A stretch of DNA of 5,328 nucleotides, from assembly GCA_018064565.1 (NCBI GenBank), contig JAGHVA010000001.1, positions 1-5,328 on the forward strand. Reading direction: 5' to 3'. Source of the stretch: Candidatus Colimorpha onthohippi. Lineage in GTDB: Bacteria > Bacteroidota > Bacteroidia > Bacteroidales > P3. The notes beneath the pieces were generated by a model. The model was not told the DNA's origin and searched no databases. It saw nothing but the letters and a program-made list of their open reading frames with translations. Each line of letters begins with the position of its first letter. The stretch's first letter is position 1. This document shows, piece after piece, positions 1-5,328 of the stretch. The position numbers and the translations under genes are program-made.

Positions 1-60
1 TATATAGTTTGCAATCGCATCAAACGATGTTTTATAATGGGTAATTTTTAGTATATCCAT
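1..60 (-). CDS. N-terminal fragment of an unidentified gene (cut by left edge)
   Basis: On the minus strand an ATG at 60-58 opens a frame that stays open for 20 codons to the window edge. It begins MDILKITHYK and continues TSFDAIANYI. The in-frame stop just upstream (TAA at 72-70) leaves only a TTG at 66-64 as an alternative start, so the ATG is the natural choice. The short stretch has mixed hydrophobic and polar residues, no signal peptide and no membrane segment, so a cytoplasmic protein is likely. It lies on the same strand as the gene ending at 181, 120 bp downstream of it. I do not recognise the family from 20 residues. There is a faint resemblance in memory to N-termini of DinD/Bro-N type proteins, which I would not use as an annotation. 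Confidence 0.45.
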   Translation of the reverse strand, partial: MDILKITHYKTSFDAIANYI

Positions 61-72
61 AATCAAGTGTTA

Positions 73-89
73 TTGCAAAAATTTTACAA
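73..89. promoter_or_regulatory. Imperfect palindrome with weak -7-like box upstream of left-edge gene
   Basis: The arms TTGCAAAA (73-80) and TTTTACAA (82-89) surround a single central A. They are inverted repeats with seven of eight positions matching. Read on the minus strand, the same stretch contains AATTTTTG (83-76), which fits five of the six fixed positions of the Bacteroidota -7 element TAnnTTTG. It lies 15 bp before the ATG at 60. No TTTG -33 box is seen at the usual distance. It could be a promoter with a short leader or an operator, but AT-rich sequence makes chance matches easy. Confidence 0.22.
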
Positions 90-134
90 CCTCAGATCCT
101 TCAATCTTGCTCATGGCTGACTTTCCTTTTGACT

Positions 135-155
135 GGTAATACCTACTCGATTACC
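135..155. repeat. Short inverted repeat after the exported-protein gene
   Basis: GGTAAT at 135-140 and ATTACC at 150-155 can pair as a 6-bp stem with a 9-nt loop. It lies 26 bp past the stop codon of the minus-strand gene ending at 181, where a transcript end would be expected. The stem is AT-rich, and no U-run follows it in the minus-strand transcript (the next bases are AGTCAAAAGG). It is therefore a poor intrinsic terminator and may be chance. Confidence 0.2.
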
Positions 156-180
156 GATATTCTCATAGCTCACACTCAAG

Positions 181-657
181 TCATCGTTGCGAAAAACAAC
201 TATCGTAATACAACTTGCCATTCATATAATATTGGCATCGCTCCACCTTTCCTGATTTATCGTACGAATACTTGCGCGTCTCCACCACTCGCTCCACTTG
301 CTGGTCGAAATAATAGCGGCGGTCTGAACGAACCCTATTGCCCCGCCTGTCATACTTGTTTGATTCGGAATAGACCAGCACATCGTCGGCGGTATATTGC
401 TCTTTAGTTACCACCTGACGGCTTGCATTATACGCCGTCAGATACCTATACTCAACTACCCCTGCGCTATCGTAAGCGTACGATACCTGAACCGACAACA
501 CTCCGTCTTGATCATATATGTCATGGAACGACCTCACCAACTGCCCTTGTGCGTCACGCTCCACCCTTGTCTGAGCCACAACAGGCACCAAGGCAGCCAT
601 CCAAACGCCCAGAGCCACAGCCATCAGTGCCCTAATCATACGCTCCTTGAGCAACAT
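181..657 (-). CDS. Exported tyrosine-rich repeat protein, function unknown
   Basis: This is a 158-residue protein with an N-terminal signal peptide. Basic residues (K4, R6, R9) are followed by a hydrophobic core at about 10-27, and a likely signal peptidase I cut falls after A28 (VVA|QT). The rest is a tandem repeat with period near 14 residues, built on Y-D/N-x-x-G turns: RDAQG 34, YDQDG 48, YDSAG 62, YNASR 76, YTADD 88, YDRRG 102, YFDQQ 116, YDKSG 132, MNGK 145. The spacers are rich in alternating V, Y, R and E. This looks like stacked beta-hairpins, loosely like YD or MORN-type repeats; I cannot assign a named family. No lipobox cysteine, anchor or catalytic motif is visible. Two cysteines (C141, C154) lie near the C-terminus. 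The ATG at 657 shares its A with the ettA stop (TAATG), favouring coupled translation. An in-frame ATG at 639, preceded by AAGGAG, is a credible alternative giving a 152-residue protein that keeps the signal peptide. Confidence 0.8.
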   Translation of the reverse strand: MLLKERMIRALMAVALGVWMAALVPVVAQTRVERDAQGQLVRSFHDIYDQDGVLSVQVSYAYDSAGVVEYRYLTAYNASRQVVTKEQYTADDVLVYSESNKYDRRGNRVRSDRRYYFDQQVERVVETRKYSYDKSGKVERCQYYMNGKLYYDSCFSQR

Positions 658-2327
658 TATTTCTGGAGTTTTTTGTATCGCACCCGATGCGGAGTGTCAT
701 CGCCCAGCCGTTTGCGACGGTTCTCTTCATACTCACTATACGATCCTTCAAAGAAATAGACCTGCGAGTCGCCCTCAAATGCCAGAATATGCGTACATAT
801 CCTATCCAAAAACCACCGGTCATGACTTATCACCACAGCGCATCCTGCAAAGTTTTCCAAACCCTCCTCTAAAGCACGCATCGTCCCAACATCAATATCG
901 TTTGTAGGCTCATCCAACAATAGCACGTTGGCTTCGCTTTTGAGTGTCAATGCCAGATGCAACCGGTTGCGCTCTCCACCACTCAACACGCCTGCTTTCT
1001 TACTCTGGTCGGTACCGCTAAAATTGAATCGAGAGATATAGGCTCGTGCATTAACCATCCTGCCGCCCATCTGTATCAGTTCGTTACCCTCCGACACCAC
1101 ATCATACACACTTTTCTCGGGGTCTATCTCCAAATGCTGCTGATCCACATAGCCTATCTTGACCGTCTCCCCTACCGTAAAGGTACCCGTATCGGGCTGG
1201 AGCTGCCCCATAATCAGGCGAAACAAGGTAGTCTTACCGCAGCCGTTAGGGCCTATCACACCCACAATTCCAGCAGGCGGCAACGAGAATGTAAGGTTTT
1301 CGTATAGCAACTTGTCGCCAAACGCTTTGCTTACCCCTTCTACCTCCAACACCTTGTTACCCAATCGGGGTCCGTTGGGTATGTATATCTCCAAATTCTG
1401 CTCTTTCTCTTTCACGTCTTCGTTAAGCATCCTGTCGTAGGCTGCCAAACGGGCTTTACCTTTCGCATGGCGAGCTTTGGGTGCCATACGCGCCCACTCC
1501 AGCTCGCGCTGCAAAGCCTTGCGGCGCTTGCTTTCCTGCTTCTCCTCCATCGCCAGCCGCTGCGTTTTCTGATCCAGCCACGAGGAGTAGTTGCCCTGCC
1601 ACGGAATGCCCTCGCCACGATCCAACTCCAAAATCCATCCAGCAACATTATCCAGAAAATAACGGTCGTGCGTAACCGCAATCACCGTGCCTTTGTACTG
1701 ACGAAGATGTTGCTCAAGCCAGTCGATACTCTCTGCGTCAAGATGGTTGGTCGGCTCGTCAAGCAAGAGTATGTCGGGCTCCTGAAGCAGCAACCGGCAC
1801 AATGCCACCCTACGGCGCTCGCCCCCGCTTAGGTTTTTGACTTGCTGATTCTCTTCCGGACAGCGCAACGCATCCATAGCACGTTCTAATCTGCTATCCA
1901 GATTCCACGCATCGTGCTGATCCAACAGCTCGGTCAACTCGCCTTGTCGGGCACACAACTTGTCAAAGTCTGCATCTGGATCGGCAAACGCATTGTTGAC
2001 CTCCTCATACTCCTTGAGCCAGTCCACCACCTCCTGCACAGCCTCCTGCACCACCTCCTTCACCGTTTTGGAGTCGTCCAACTGCGGCTCCTGCTCCAGA
2101 TAGCCTACACTGTACCCTGGCGAGAACACCACCTCACCCTGATAGTCCGAATCAACACCCGCTATGATTTTGAGCAACGACGACTTGCCGCTGCCGTTGG
2201 TACCTATGATACCTATCTTGGCTCCGTAGTAAAACGAGAGATAGATATCTTTAAGGATTTGTCGTGAAGGGGGTATCAGCTTGCCTACCCCAACCATGCT
2301 GAATATTATCTTTTTGTCGTCAGCCAT
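657..2327 (-). CDS. ettA: Energy-dependent translational throttle protein EttA (ABC-F ATPase)
   Basis: This is a soluble ABC-F protein with two ATP-binding domains and no membrane segment. The known EttA binds the ribosomal E site and gates entry into elongation according to the ATP/ADP ratio. Domain 1 has Walker A GTNGSGKSS (42-50), signature LSGGE (166-170), Walker B with LLLDEPTNHLD ending at 197, and switch H220. A charged helical arm lies at about 85-140 inside domain 1; its presence and length fit EttA. A basic interdomain linker spans about 243-325 (RHAKGKARLAAYDRML, 286-301). Domain 2 has Walker A GPNGCGKTT (359-367), LSGGE (448-452), Walker B LLLDEPTNDID ending at 479, and H502. Both catalytic glutamates (E191, E473) are present. 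I chose ATG 2327 (MADDKKIIFS), giving 556 residues, close to the 555 of E. coli EttA; ATG 2357 would add ten unconserved residues. No Shine-Dalgarno site is visible. Its stop overlaps the start of the exported-protein gene by one base, so the two are probably cotranscribed. Confidence 0.95.
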   Translation of the reverse strand: MADDKKIIFSMVGVGKLIPPSRQILKDIYLSFYYGAKIGIIGTNGSGKSSLLKIIAGVDSDYQGEVVFSPGYSVGYLEQEPQLDDSKTVKEVVQEAVQEVVDWLKEYEEVNNAFADPDADFDKLCARQGELTELLDQHDAWNLDSRLERAMDALRCPEENQQVKNLSGGERRRVALCRLLLQEPDILLLDEPTNHLDAESIDWLEQHLRQYKGTVIAVTHDRYFLDNVAGWILELDRGEGIPWQGNYSSWLDQKTQRLAMEEKQESKRRKALQRELEWARMAPKARHAKGKARLAAYDRMLNEDVKEKEQNLEIYIPNGPRLGNKVLEVEGVSKAFGDKLLYENLTFSLPPAGIVGVIGPNGCGKTTLFRLIMGQLQPDTGTFTVGETVKIGYVDQQHLEIDPEKSVYDVVSEGNELIQMGGRMVNARAYISRFNFSGTDQSKKAGVLSGGERNRLHLALTLKSEANVLLLDEPTNDIDVGTMRALEEGLENFAGCAVVISHDRWFLDRICTHILAFEGDSQVYFFEGSYSEYEENRRKRLGDDTPHRVRYKKLQK

Positions 2328-2420
2328 ATCGGTTAATCGTGTTAAGTGTGAATACATCCATCACGAATGTGCCACTTGGTGATAACACACGCGTGAGCCT
2401 TGTCGGCACCAAAAATTAGT

Positions 2421-4271
2421 TTATTTCTTGTGGTCAAACTTGATATCCTTGACCTTTATCTGCATCTCGGTTCGGCCATTCCAATAATTCTCCTCTAATT
2501 GATAACAAAGGCTAAACGGCGATCCCTGGAGCATCGACTGGTAGTTTTCGCCCATCTGAAACGCTATAGCGGGGAAAAGCTGACTGCGCACATCTGCTTG
2601 TATGACCGAGAATTTAAGATGGTTGGTACCCACTATACGGGTACGACGGTCGTCCATCGGAAACGCATTCACCAGCCGTTGCGTTACAAACACAGGCATC
2701 GTATTTTCGGGTCCAAACGGCGCAAACTGCTTGAGGATTCGCAAAAATTTAGGAGTCAGACGGTCAAAGGTAACCATAGCATCTACCTCTATCTCTGGCA
2801 CCGGAGGTTCGGTAGGTGCTGTAGCAGCCACCACTTCCTCAAAACGGCGTATAAACTCCTCTAAGTGTTCTGGCCGTAACGACACCCCCGCAGCACATTT
2901 ATGTCCACCAAAATGTTCCAGCAAGTCGGAACACTGCTCAAGTGCCTGATGCACATCAAACTCTTTAGGCGACCGAGCAGAACCAACAATCAAGTTATCC
3001 ACCGAACGGGTAAAGATAACGGTAGGTTTATAATACCGCTCCACCAAACGAGATGCCACAATGCTTACCACTCCTTTATGCCAGGTCTCGTCAAAGAGCA
3101 CAATCGACTTGAGTTGTAGCATCTCGCTGTGCGAATCAAGATACTGCACAGCGGTCTCAGTTGCTTTTGAGTCCAACTCTTTGCGGCTGTTGTTGTAGTT
3201 GTCTATCTCGCGAGCCTGCTCCATTGCCATATCCAGATTGCTCGACAGCAGCACCCTTACCGAATCAAACGCACTGCACAACCGCCCCGCAGCATTCAAT
3301 CGCGGCCCCACAAGAAAAACCAAATCGCTGAGCGTGAGCTCGCGCGAGAAGTAGGAGTGCTCCACTACATCGGTAGCTTTGCTCGACTCACTCCAAGGCT
3401 CGATATTGCCAAACTTCAGCAAAGCCTCGATGCCTGGCCTGGGATGGGTGTTGATTACACGCAAACCAAATGTCGCCAAAATGCGATTCTCACCAGTTAC
3501 CGGCACTATATCCGAAGCTATGCTCAGCGCCACCAAATCCAAGTAGGATATCAGCGCCGACACCATCTGACTCCGCAACTCCCGCTGCTCGTCATTAAGC
3601 GTGTCTGGAGCGTCACACAATCGCACCTCCATCTTCTGCTCTGTAAACGCCTCTATAATCTTAAATCCGATACCACATCCCGAAAGCTCTTTGTACGGAT
3701 AAGGGCAGTCTGCCCGCTTAGGGTCAAGCACCGCCACAGCGTGAGGCAACTCCTCGTCGGGCAGATGATGGTCGCCTATGATAAAGTCGATACCCAAACT
3801 TGAGGCATAATCAACCTCCTCCACCGCCTTAATGCCACAATCCAGCGCTATGATGAGCTTAACGCCTGTGGCAGAGGCTCGCTCTATACCCAAACGGGAT
3901 ATTCCGTAGCCCTCCTTCTCCCTGTCTGGGATATAAAAATCAACATTATCGTAAAATGCCGACAAGAAAGAATAGACCAATGCCACAGCACTGGTGCCAT
4001 CCACATCATAATCGCCATACACCATAATCCGCTCGCCGCTATCCAACGCAGCATTGATACGGGCAATGGCGCAATCCATGTCCTTCATTAAGAAGGGATT
4101 ATGTATTTGGTCTAAACTGGGCCTAAAAAAACAACGAGCCTCTTCAAATGTAGTTACACCACGCTCTACCAAAAGCGTAGCAATAATTGTGTCCACTCCC
4201 AACGACTCCGCAAGCTCATTAACGACCGCAATATCATAATCTTCACGTAAACTCCAATTCAAATTCTTCAT
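2421..4271 (-). CDS. recJ: Single-stranded-DNA-specific exonuclease RecJ
   Basis: RecJ degrades single-stranded DNA 5' to 3' using Mn2+/Mg2+ in RecF-type recombination, mismatch repair and base-excision repair. The protein has 616 residues from ATG 4271. The DHH domain shows DYDVDG (87-92), ALDCG (142-146), GDHH (166-169) and D183 in VLDPKR, which together supply the metal ligands; SIASDIVP (250-257) and GPRLNAAGR (322-330) follow. The DHHA1 domain has HKGVVSIVASR (398-408) and GGHKCAAG (455-462). The C-terminal part from about 495, with PFGPEN (518-523), fits the RecJ OB-fold. The protein is somewhat longer than E. coli RecJ (577). Visible extras are a polar stretch at about 212-235 and an Ala/Pro/Glu-rich linker at about 480-495. 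An upstream in-frame ATG at 4310 would add MIQKKVVISQAGN, but those codons overlap a promoter-like box, so the inner start is preferred; AGGA lies three bases before it. All key motifs are intact. It is divergent from ackA and 93 bp upstream of ettA on the same strand. Confidence 0.95.
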   Translation of the reverse strand: MKNLNWSLREDYDIAVVNELAESLGVDTIIATLLVERGVTTFEEARCFFRPSLDQIHNPFLMKDMDCAIARINAALDSGERIMVYGDYDVDGTSAVALVYSFLSAFYDNVDFYIPDREKEGYGISRLGIERASATGVKLIIALDCGIKAVEEVDYASSLGIDFIIGDHHLPDEELPHAVAVLDPKRADCPYPYKELSGCGIGFKIIEAFTEQKMEVRLCDAPDTLNDEQRELRSQMVSALISYLDLVALSIASDIVPVTGENRILATFGLRVINTHPRPGIEALLKFGNIEPWSESSKATDVVEHSYFSRELTLSDLVFLVGPRLNAAGRLCSAFDSVRVLLSSNLDMAMEQAREIDNYNNSRKELDSKATETAVQYLDSHSEMLQLKSIVLFDETWHKGVVSIVASRLVERYYKPTVIFTRSVDNLIVGSARSPKEFDVHQALEQCSDLLEHFGGHKCAAGVSLRPEHLEEFIRRFEEVVAATAPTEPPVPEIEVDAMVTFDRLTPKFLRILKQFAPFGPENTMPVFVTQRLVNAFPMDDRRTRIVGTNHLKFSVIQADVRSQLFPAIAFQMGENYQSMLQGSPFSLCYQLEENYWNGRTEMQIKVKDIKFDHKK

Positions 4272-4283
4272 ATTTCCTGCTTG

Positions 4284-4291
4284 CGAAATTA
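4284..4291 (-). promoter_or_regulatory. Probable recJ promoter -7 box
   Basis: On the minus strand, 4291-4284 reads TAATTTCG, matching five of the six fixed positions of the Bacteroidota -7 consensus TAnnTTTG. It ends 12 bp before the chosen recJ ATG at 4271, so transcription would start only a few bases upstream of the codon. No TTTG is found at the -33 distance (TATC sits there). The box falls inside the 13-codon extension from ATG 4310, which argues against that longer start. Confidence 0.4.
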
Positions 4292-4300
4292 CAACTTTTT

Positions 4301-4332
4301 TTTGAATCATTGATAAAAAAAACGTACTTTTG
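4301..4332 (+). promoter_or_regulatory. ackA promoter, Bacteroidota sigma-ABfr type
   Basis: TTTG at 4301-4304 (-33 box) and TACTTTTG at 4325-4332 (-7 box, full match to TAnnTTTG) are separated by 20 bp, the usual spacing for the primary sigma factor of Bacteroidota. Transcription should start around 4337-4341, leaving a leader of about 40 nt before the ackA ATG. That leader is AT-rich and has no Shine-Dalgarno sequence next to the start (CAACACATG), as is usual for this phylum. The spacer includes an A-run at 4314-4322. Confidence 0.75.
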
Positions 4333-4339
4333 CAAAAGT
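4326..4339. promoter_or_regulatory. 14-bp perfect palindrome over the ackA -7 box
   Basis: ACTTTTGCAAAAGT is its own reverse complement. It covers most of the -7 element and the expected transcription start of ackA. That position would suit an operator whose occupancy blocks initiation. The first half is largely dictated by the -7 consensus, so only the downstream half (CAAAAGT) needs explaining. No regulator is encoded in the window. Confidence 0.35.
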
Positions 4340-4381
4340 TTTTCTTTTAGAACGGTCATTAACAAAATAATCATACAACAC

Positions 4382-5328
4382 ATGAAAATATTAGTCCTTA
4401 ACTGCGGAAGCTCATCCATCAAGTATCAACTCATCAACATGTCAGACAATGGTGATGCTGACGTGATGGCCAAAGGCGTATTGGAGCGCATCGGTCTCGC
4501 AATGGGAGAGTTTACCCACAAATGGAATGGGGAGAAGCATTACGAGCAGTTGCCCATCCCTGACCATACCACAGGTGTAAACATCGTGCTCAAAGCGCTG
4601 ACGGATCCAAAGATTGGGGTCATCCAATCGCTCAATGAGATTGCCGCTGTAGGCAACCGCGTTGCTCAGGGCGGCGAATTGTTTTCGGAGAGTTGCTTGA
4701 TTGACGATGAGGTGATTGCCAAAATCGAGTCGCTTACCGACCTTGCTCCGCTTCATGCGCCTGGCAATCTGGCTGGCATCAACGCCATGCGTGAGGTACT
4801 GCCTGGGGTCAAGCAGGTGGCAGTGTTTGATACGGCTTTCCACCAGACGATGCCCGCCAAGGCTTTCTTGTATGGCATCCCCTACGAGTTTTACCAAAAA
4901 TACGGCATCCGTCGCTACGGTTTCCATGGCACCAGCCATGGTTTTGTAGCACAAAAAGCCGCCAAGATGATAGGCAGAGATTGGAAAGAGTTGAAAATCG
5001 TTAGTTGCCATTTAGGTAGCGGTGCCTCTATATGCGCCATCGACCATGGCAAGTCGGTCGATACCACTATGGGCATGACGCCTCAAGAGGGCTTGCTGAT
5101 GGGCTCCCGTGCGGGCGATATGGACGCTGGAGCTCTGCTCTACTTGGGCGAGAAAGAGAAGCTCTCGTATGCCGAACTCAGCACGCTTATCAATAAGCAA
5201 AGCGGTCTGCTTGGCATCAGCGGTGGCAAGCAGGACATGCGCGACATCCGCGCAGGACGCGACGCTGGCGATGAGCGCTGCACCTACGCTTTCGATATGT
5301 TCGCACTCCGCGTCAAGAAACACATCGG
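4382..5328 (+). CDS. ackA: Acetate kinase (partial, C-terminus beyond window)
   Basis: AckA interconverts acetyl phosphate + ADP and acetate + ATP in the cytoplasm, the ATP-yielding step of acetate (or propionate) fermentation. The first 315 codons of about 400 are present; the frame is open to the right edge. The start ATG gives MKILVLNCGSSSIK, the classical N-terminal signature. Key residues align with the Methanosarcina thermophila enzyme at nearly constant offset: N7, R93 (R91), D150 (D148), H182 and H186 in GFHGTSH (H180, H184), R243 (R241), and D285/R287 in QDMRD (D283/R285). The second active-site glutamate (E384) would lie past the edge. Departures from common motifs are GNRVAQGG (91-98) for GHRVVHGG, LHAP (124-127) for LHNP, HLGSG (210-214) for HLGNG, GSRAGDMDA (241-249) for GTRSGDxDP, and GGKQD (281-285) for GVSSD. 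It may be an acetate or propionate kinase; butyrate kinase is less likely from the N-terminus. A pta gene often adjoins ackA but is not upstream here. Confidence 0.93.
   Translation, partial: MKILVLNCGSSSIKYQLINMSDNGDADVMAKGVLERIGLAMGEFTHKWNGEKHYEQLPIPDHTTGVNIVLKALTDPKIGVIQSLNEIAAVGNRVAQGGELFSESCLIDDEVIAKIESLTDLAPLHAPGNLAGINAMREVLPGVKQVAVFDTAFHQTMPAKAFLYGIPYEFYQKYGIRRYGFHGTSHGFVAQKAAKMIGRDWKELKIVSCHLGSGASICAIDHGKSVDTTMGMTPQEGLLMGSRAGDMDAGALLYLGEKEKLSYAELSTLINKQSGLLGISGGKQDMRDIRAGRDAGDERCTYAFDMFALRVKKHI

Noticed and set aside
73..117. 14-codon minus-strand mini-ORF (MSKIEGSEVVKFLQ) before the left-edge gene
   Set aside because: It could be imagined as a leader peptide, but it lacks a regulatory codon run or attenuator hairpins, and an ORF this short is expected by chance.
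397..759. 120-codon plus-strand frame across the ettA/exported-protein junction
   Set aside because: It opposes two better supported genes, shows no domain and has no promoter or ribosome binding site in front.
2027..2065. Repetitive CCACCACCTCCTGCA-like DNA in ettA
   Set aside because: It encodes an EVVQEAVQEVV helix in the EttA arm domain; the repetition follows from the coiled, charged helix and is ordinary for this family.
2410..2418. Promoter-like TAATTTTTG on the minus strand just after the recJ stop, as an ettA promoter
   Set aside because: It has one base too many between TA and TTTG, the nearest upstream TTTG is only about 16-17 bp away, and the resulting leader would be about 75 nt. 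ettA may instead be read through from recJ.
2328..2420. Possible hairpins in the recJ-ettA gap, such as CACGCGTG and ATCAC/GTGAT
   Set aside because: The stems are short or have poor loops and no T-run follows, so neither a terminator nor a riboswitch can be supported.
3357..3803. 148-codon plus-strand open frame inside recJ
   Set aside because: It is antisense to the conserved DHH region of RecJ, and its composition (many His, Gln, Arg) is typical of a shadow frame.
4442..5323. Two back-to-back minus-strand open frames (189 and 103 codons) opposite ackA
   Set aside because: They lie entirely antisense to a clearly conserved ackA, their protein sequences show no recognisable domain, and long antisense frames are common opposite biased codon usage.

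Overview
The window looks like a piece of a Bacteroidota chromosome, most likely order Bacteroidales. The evidence is a good Bacteroidota-type promoter (TTTG, 20 bp, TACTTTTG) in front of the acetate kinase gene, the general lack of strong Shine-Dalgarno sites, and protein sequences (EttA, RecJ, AckA) that read like those of anaerobic Bacteroidales. I cannot name a genus. Nothing suggests a mobile element, prophage or CRISPR array, and no tRNA or rRNA gene was recognised.

Layout, left to right. Positions 1-60 hold the first 20 codons of an unidentified minus-strand gene that runs off the left edge. Positions 61-180 are an AT-rich gap with an imperfect palindrome and a weak inverted repeat. 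From 181 to 2327 two minus-strand genes overlap by one base: the ABC-F ATPase EttA (upstream) and a small exported protein built from a tyrosine-rich repeat of about 14 residues (downstream). A 93-bp gap separates ettA from recJ (2421-4271, minus strand), the 5'-3' single-strand exonuclease. A 110-bp divergent intergenic region (4272-4381) then leads to ackA on the plus strand, which is cut by the right edge after 315 codons.

The named genes are housekeeping: translation control (EttA), DNA repair and recombination (RecJ), and fermentative ATP generation from acetyl phosphate (AckA). They do not form one pathway. Only EttA and the small exported protein look translationally linked. No gap exceeds 300 bases.

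I did not find a clear new system. The points most worth a second look are: the exported repeat protein coupled to EttA; the acetate kinase, which keeps its catalytic residues but differs at several usually conserved motif positions, including one in the acyl pocket; and a 14-bp perfect palindrome lying over the ackA -7 element.
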